A DNA stretch of 6,221 nucleotides from Chlorobiaceae bacterium (GTDB taxonomy: Bacteria > Bacteroidota > Chlorobiia > Chlorobiales > Chlorobiaceae): the NCBI GenBank assembly GCA_013336025.1, contig JAAXUM010000116.1, positions 1 to 6,221 of the forward strand. The letters are read 5' to 3'. How positions within the stretch are numbered: position 1 is the stretch's first letter; every line of letters starts with the position of its first letter. Of this stretch, positions 5,709 to 6,221 are shown piece by piece. Under the pieces are notes generated by a model. That model was given only the letters and a program-made list of their open reading frames with translations, had not been told where the DNA came from and did not search any database. The translations under genes were made by a program, and so were the position numbers.

Positions 5709-6221
5709 TTAAAACGATCGAATAGGACGAACGTTTATGCCGATCGATTTCATATGAAAATGCGGTTTTCCATCATATATCTGCGCCCATACATCACCCG
5801 ATCCGACCTCCGACGAACTCCAGTGGCCATCTTCTATACTGCACTTGAATGCTGGATTGGTGCATAACTTGTTCAGCTCGTCCTTGCTCGGCAAGTACCA
5901 GTCGGTGAATCCGCCGGAGACGTAATCATTACAGACTTTAGCGGCACTGGTGACATGTCCCGGCTGTCTGATAATGAGCTCGGTATTGGTTCGTCCGGCA
6001 CCAATGGCTGTTTGTGTTCCCTTGACCTCAGCCGTTGTCATATTGCTCCACTCCATCCCCCTTCCCAGGTCCTGAGCTGCGGCAATCAGCCCATGCTGAC
6101 GCCCTGCTTCGTAACCAGGGTCTCCGGATTGCAGGATATAGAAAACAATCCCTCCCCCATACCGTTCGCCAACGGATACCGTACCGGCAAGCCCGGATTT
6201 GCCGGCATATGCAGAACTCAG
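5709..6221 (-). CDS. DUF1566 (Lcl C-terminal) domain protein, N-terminus beyond the window
   Basis: The - strand frame is open from the window edge at 6221 to the TAA at 5711-5709, giving 170 visible residues. The Met at 6056 is internal: the family pattern clearly continues upstream, so the real start lies outside. Numbered from the edge, the visible part contains VGERYGGGIVFYIL (17-30), the HGLIAAAQD segment (43-51), GMEWSN (55-60), NTELIIRQPGH (79-89), SAAKVCNDY (92-100), GGFTDWYLPSKDELNKL (103-119), HWSSSE (133-138) and the C-terminal VRPIRSF. This order is characteristic of DUF1566 domains, also called Lcl C-terminal after the Legionella collagen-like adhesin. The domain usually ends secreted or surface proteins and sits after variable or repetitive regions. 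The role here is unknown; surface location is inferred from the family. Three cysteines (97, 120, 127) are visible and could form a disulphide. The gene converges on the nitroreductase gene through the hairpin region. Confidence 0.88.
   Translation of the reverse strand: MSSAYAGKSGLAGTVSVGERYGGGIVFYILQSGDPGYEAGRQHGLIAAAQDLGRGMEWSNMTTAEVKGTQTAIGAGRTNTELIIRQPGHVTSAAKVCNDYVSGGFTDWYLPSKDELNKLCTNPAFKCSIEDGHWSSSEVGSGDVWAQIYDGKPHFHMKSIGINVRPIRSF

Overview
The window looks like core chromosome from a green sulfur bacterium (Chlorobiota) or a close relative. This is an inference from protein style: the release factor is of the Bacteroidota/Chlorobiota RF1 type, the Dxr and RseP sequences fit the same group, and a lineage-type hypothetical gene sits beside them. 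No rRNA or other decisive marker is present. No IS element, CRISPR array, phage gene or defence system is visible, and I found no convincing new multi-gene system. The most unusual signal is a small inversion at the left edge.

Left edge (1-440). A 5'-incomplete acylphosphatase gene on the + strand ends at 252. Its missing catalytic loop (VQSVGYR) is present but encoded backwards at 1-34, bounded by a 9-base inverted repeat, so this edge carries either a fold-back artefact or a real micro-inversion. A strong hairpin terminator (284-311) separates it from a convergent tRNA-Val(UAC) gene on the - strand, which has a near-consensus promoter at 405-432.

Centre (about 440-5533). Five genes all point right. 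dxr (second MEP-pathway enzyme) is followed by a good intrinsic terminator or attenuator. Next come rseP (site-2 membrane metalloprotease) and prfA (peptide chain release factor 1), only 29 bases apart and probably co-transcribed. After a 131-base gap holding an imperfect hairpin come a conserved-looking protein of unknown function (possibly SRPBCC/DUF1997-like) and, 13 bases later, a small FMN nitroreductase-family protein. These last two look like a two-gene unit.

Right edge (5534-6221). A 175-base convergent intergenic region contains three hairpins, one a perfect 15-bp stem. A - strand gene follows that runs off the window. Its visible 170 residues form a DUF1566 (Lcl C-terminal) type domain. 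The region divides into housekeeping functions (isoprenoid precursors, envelope proteolysis, translation termination) and accessory genes at both ends. The genes are neighbours rather than one pathway.
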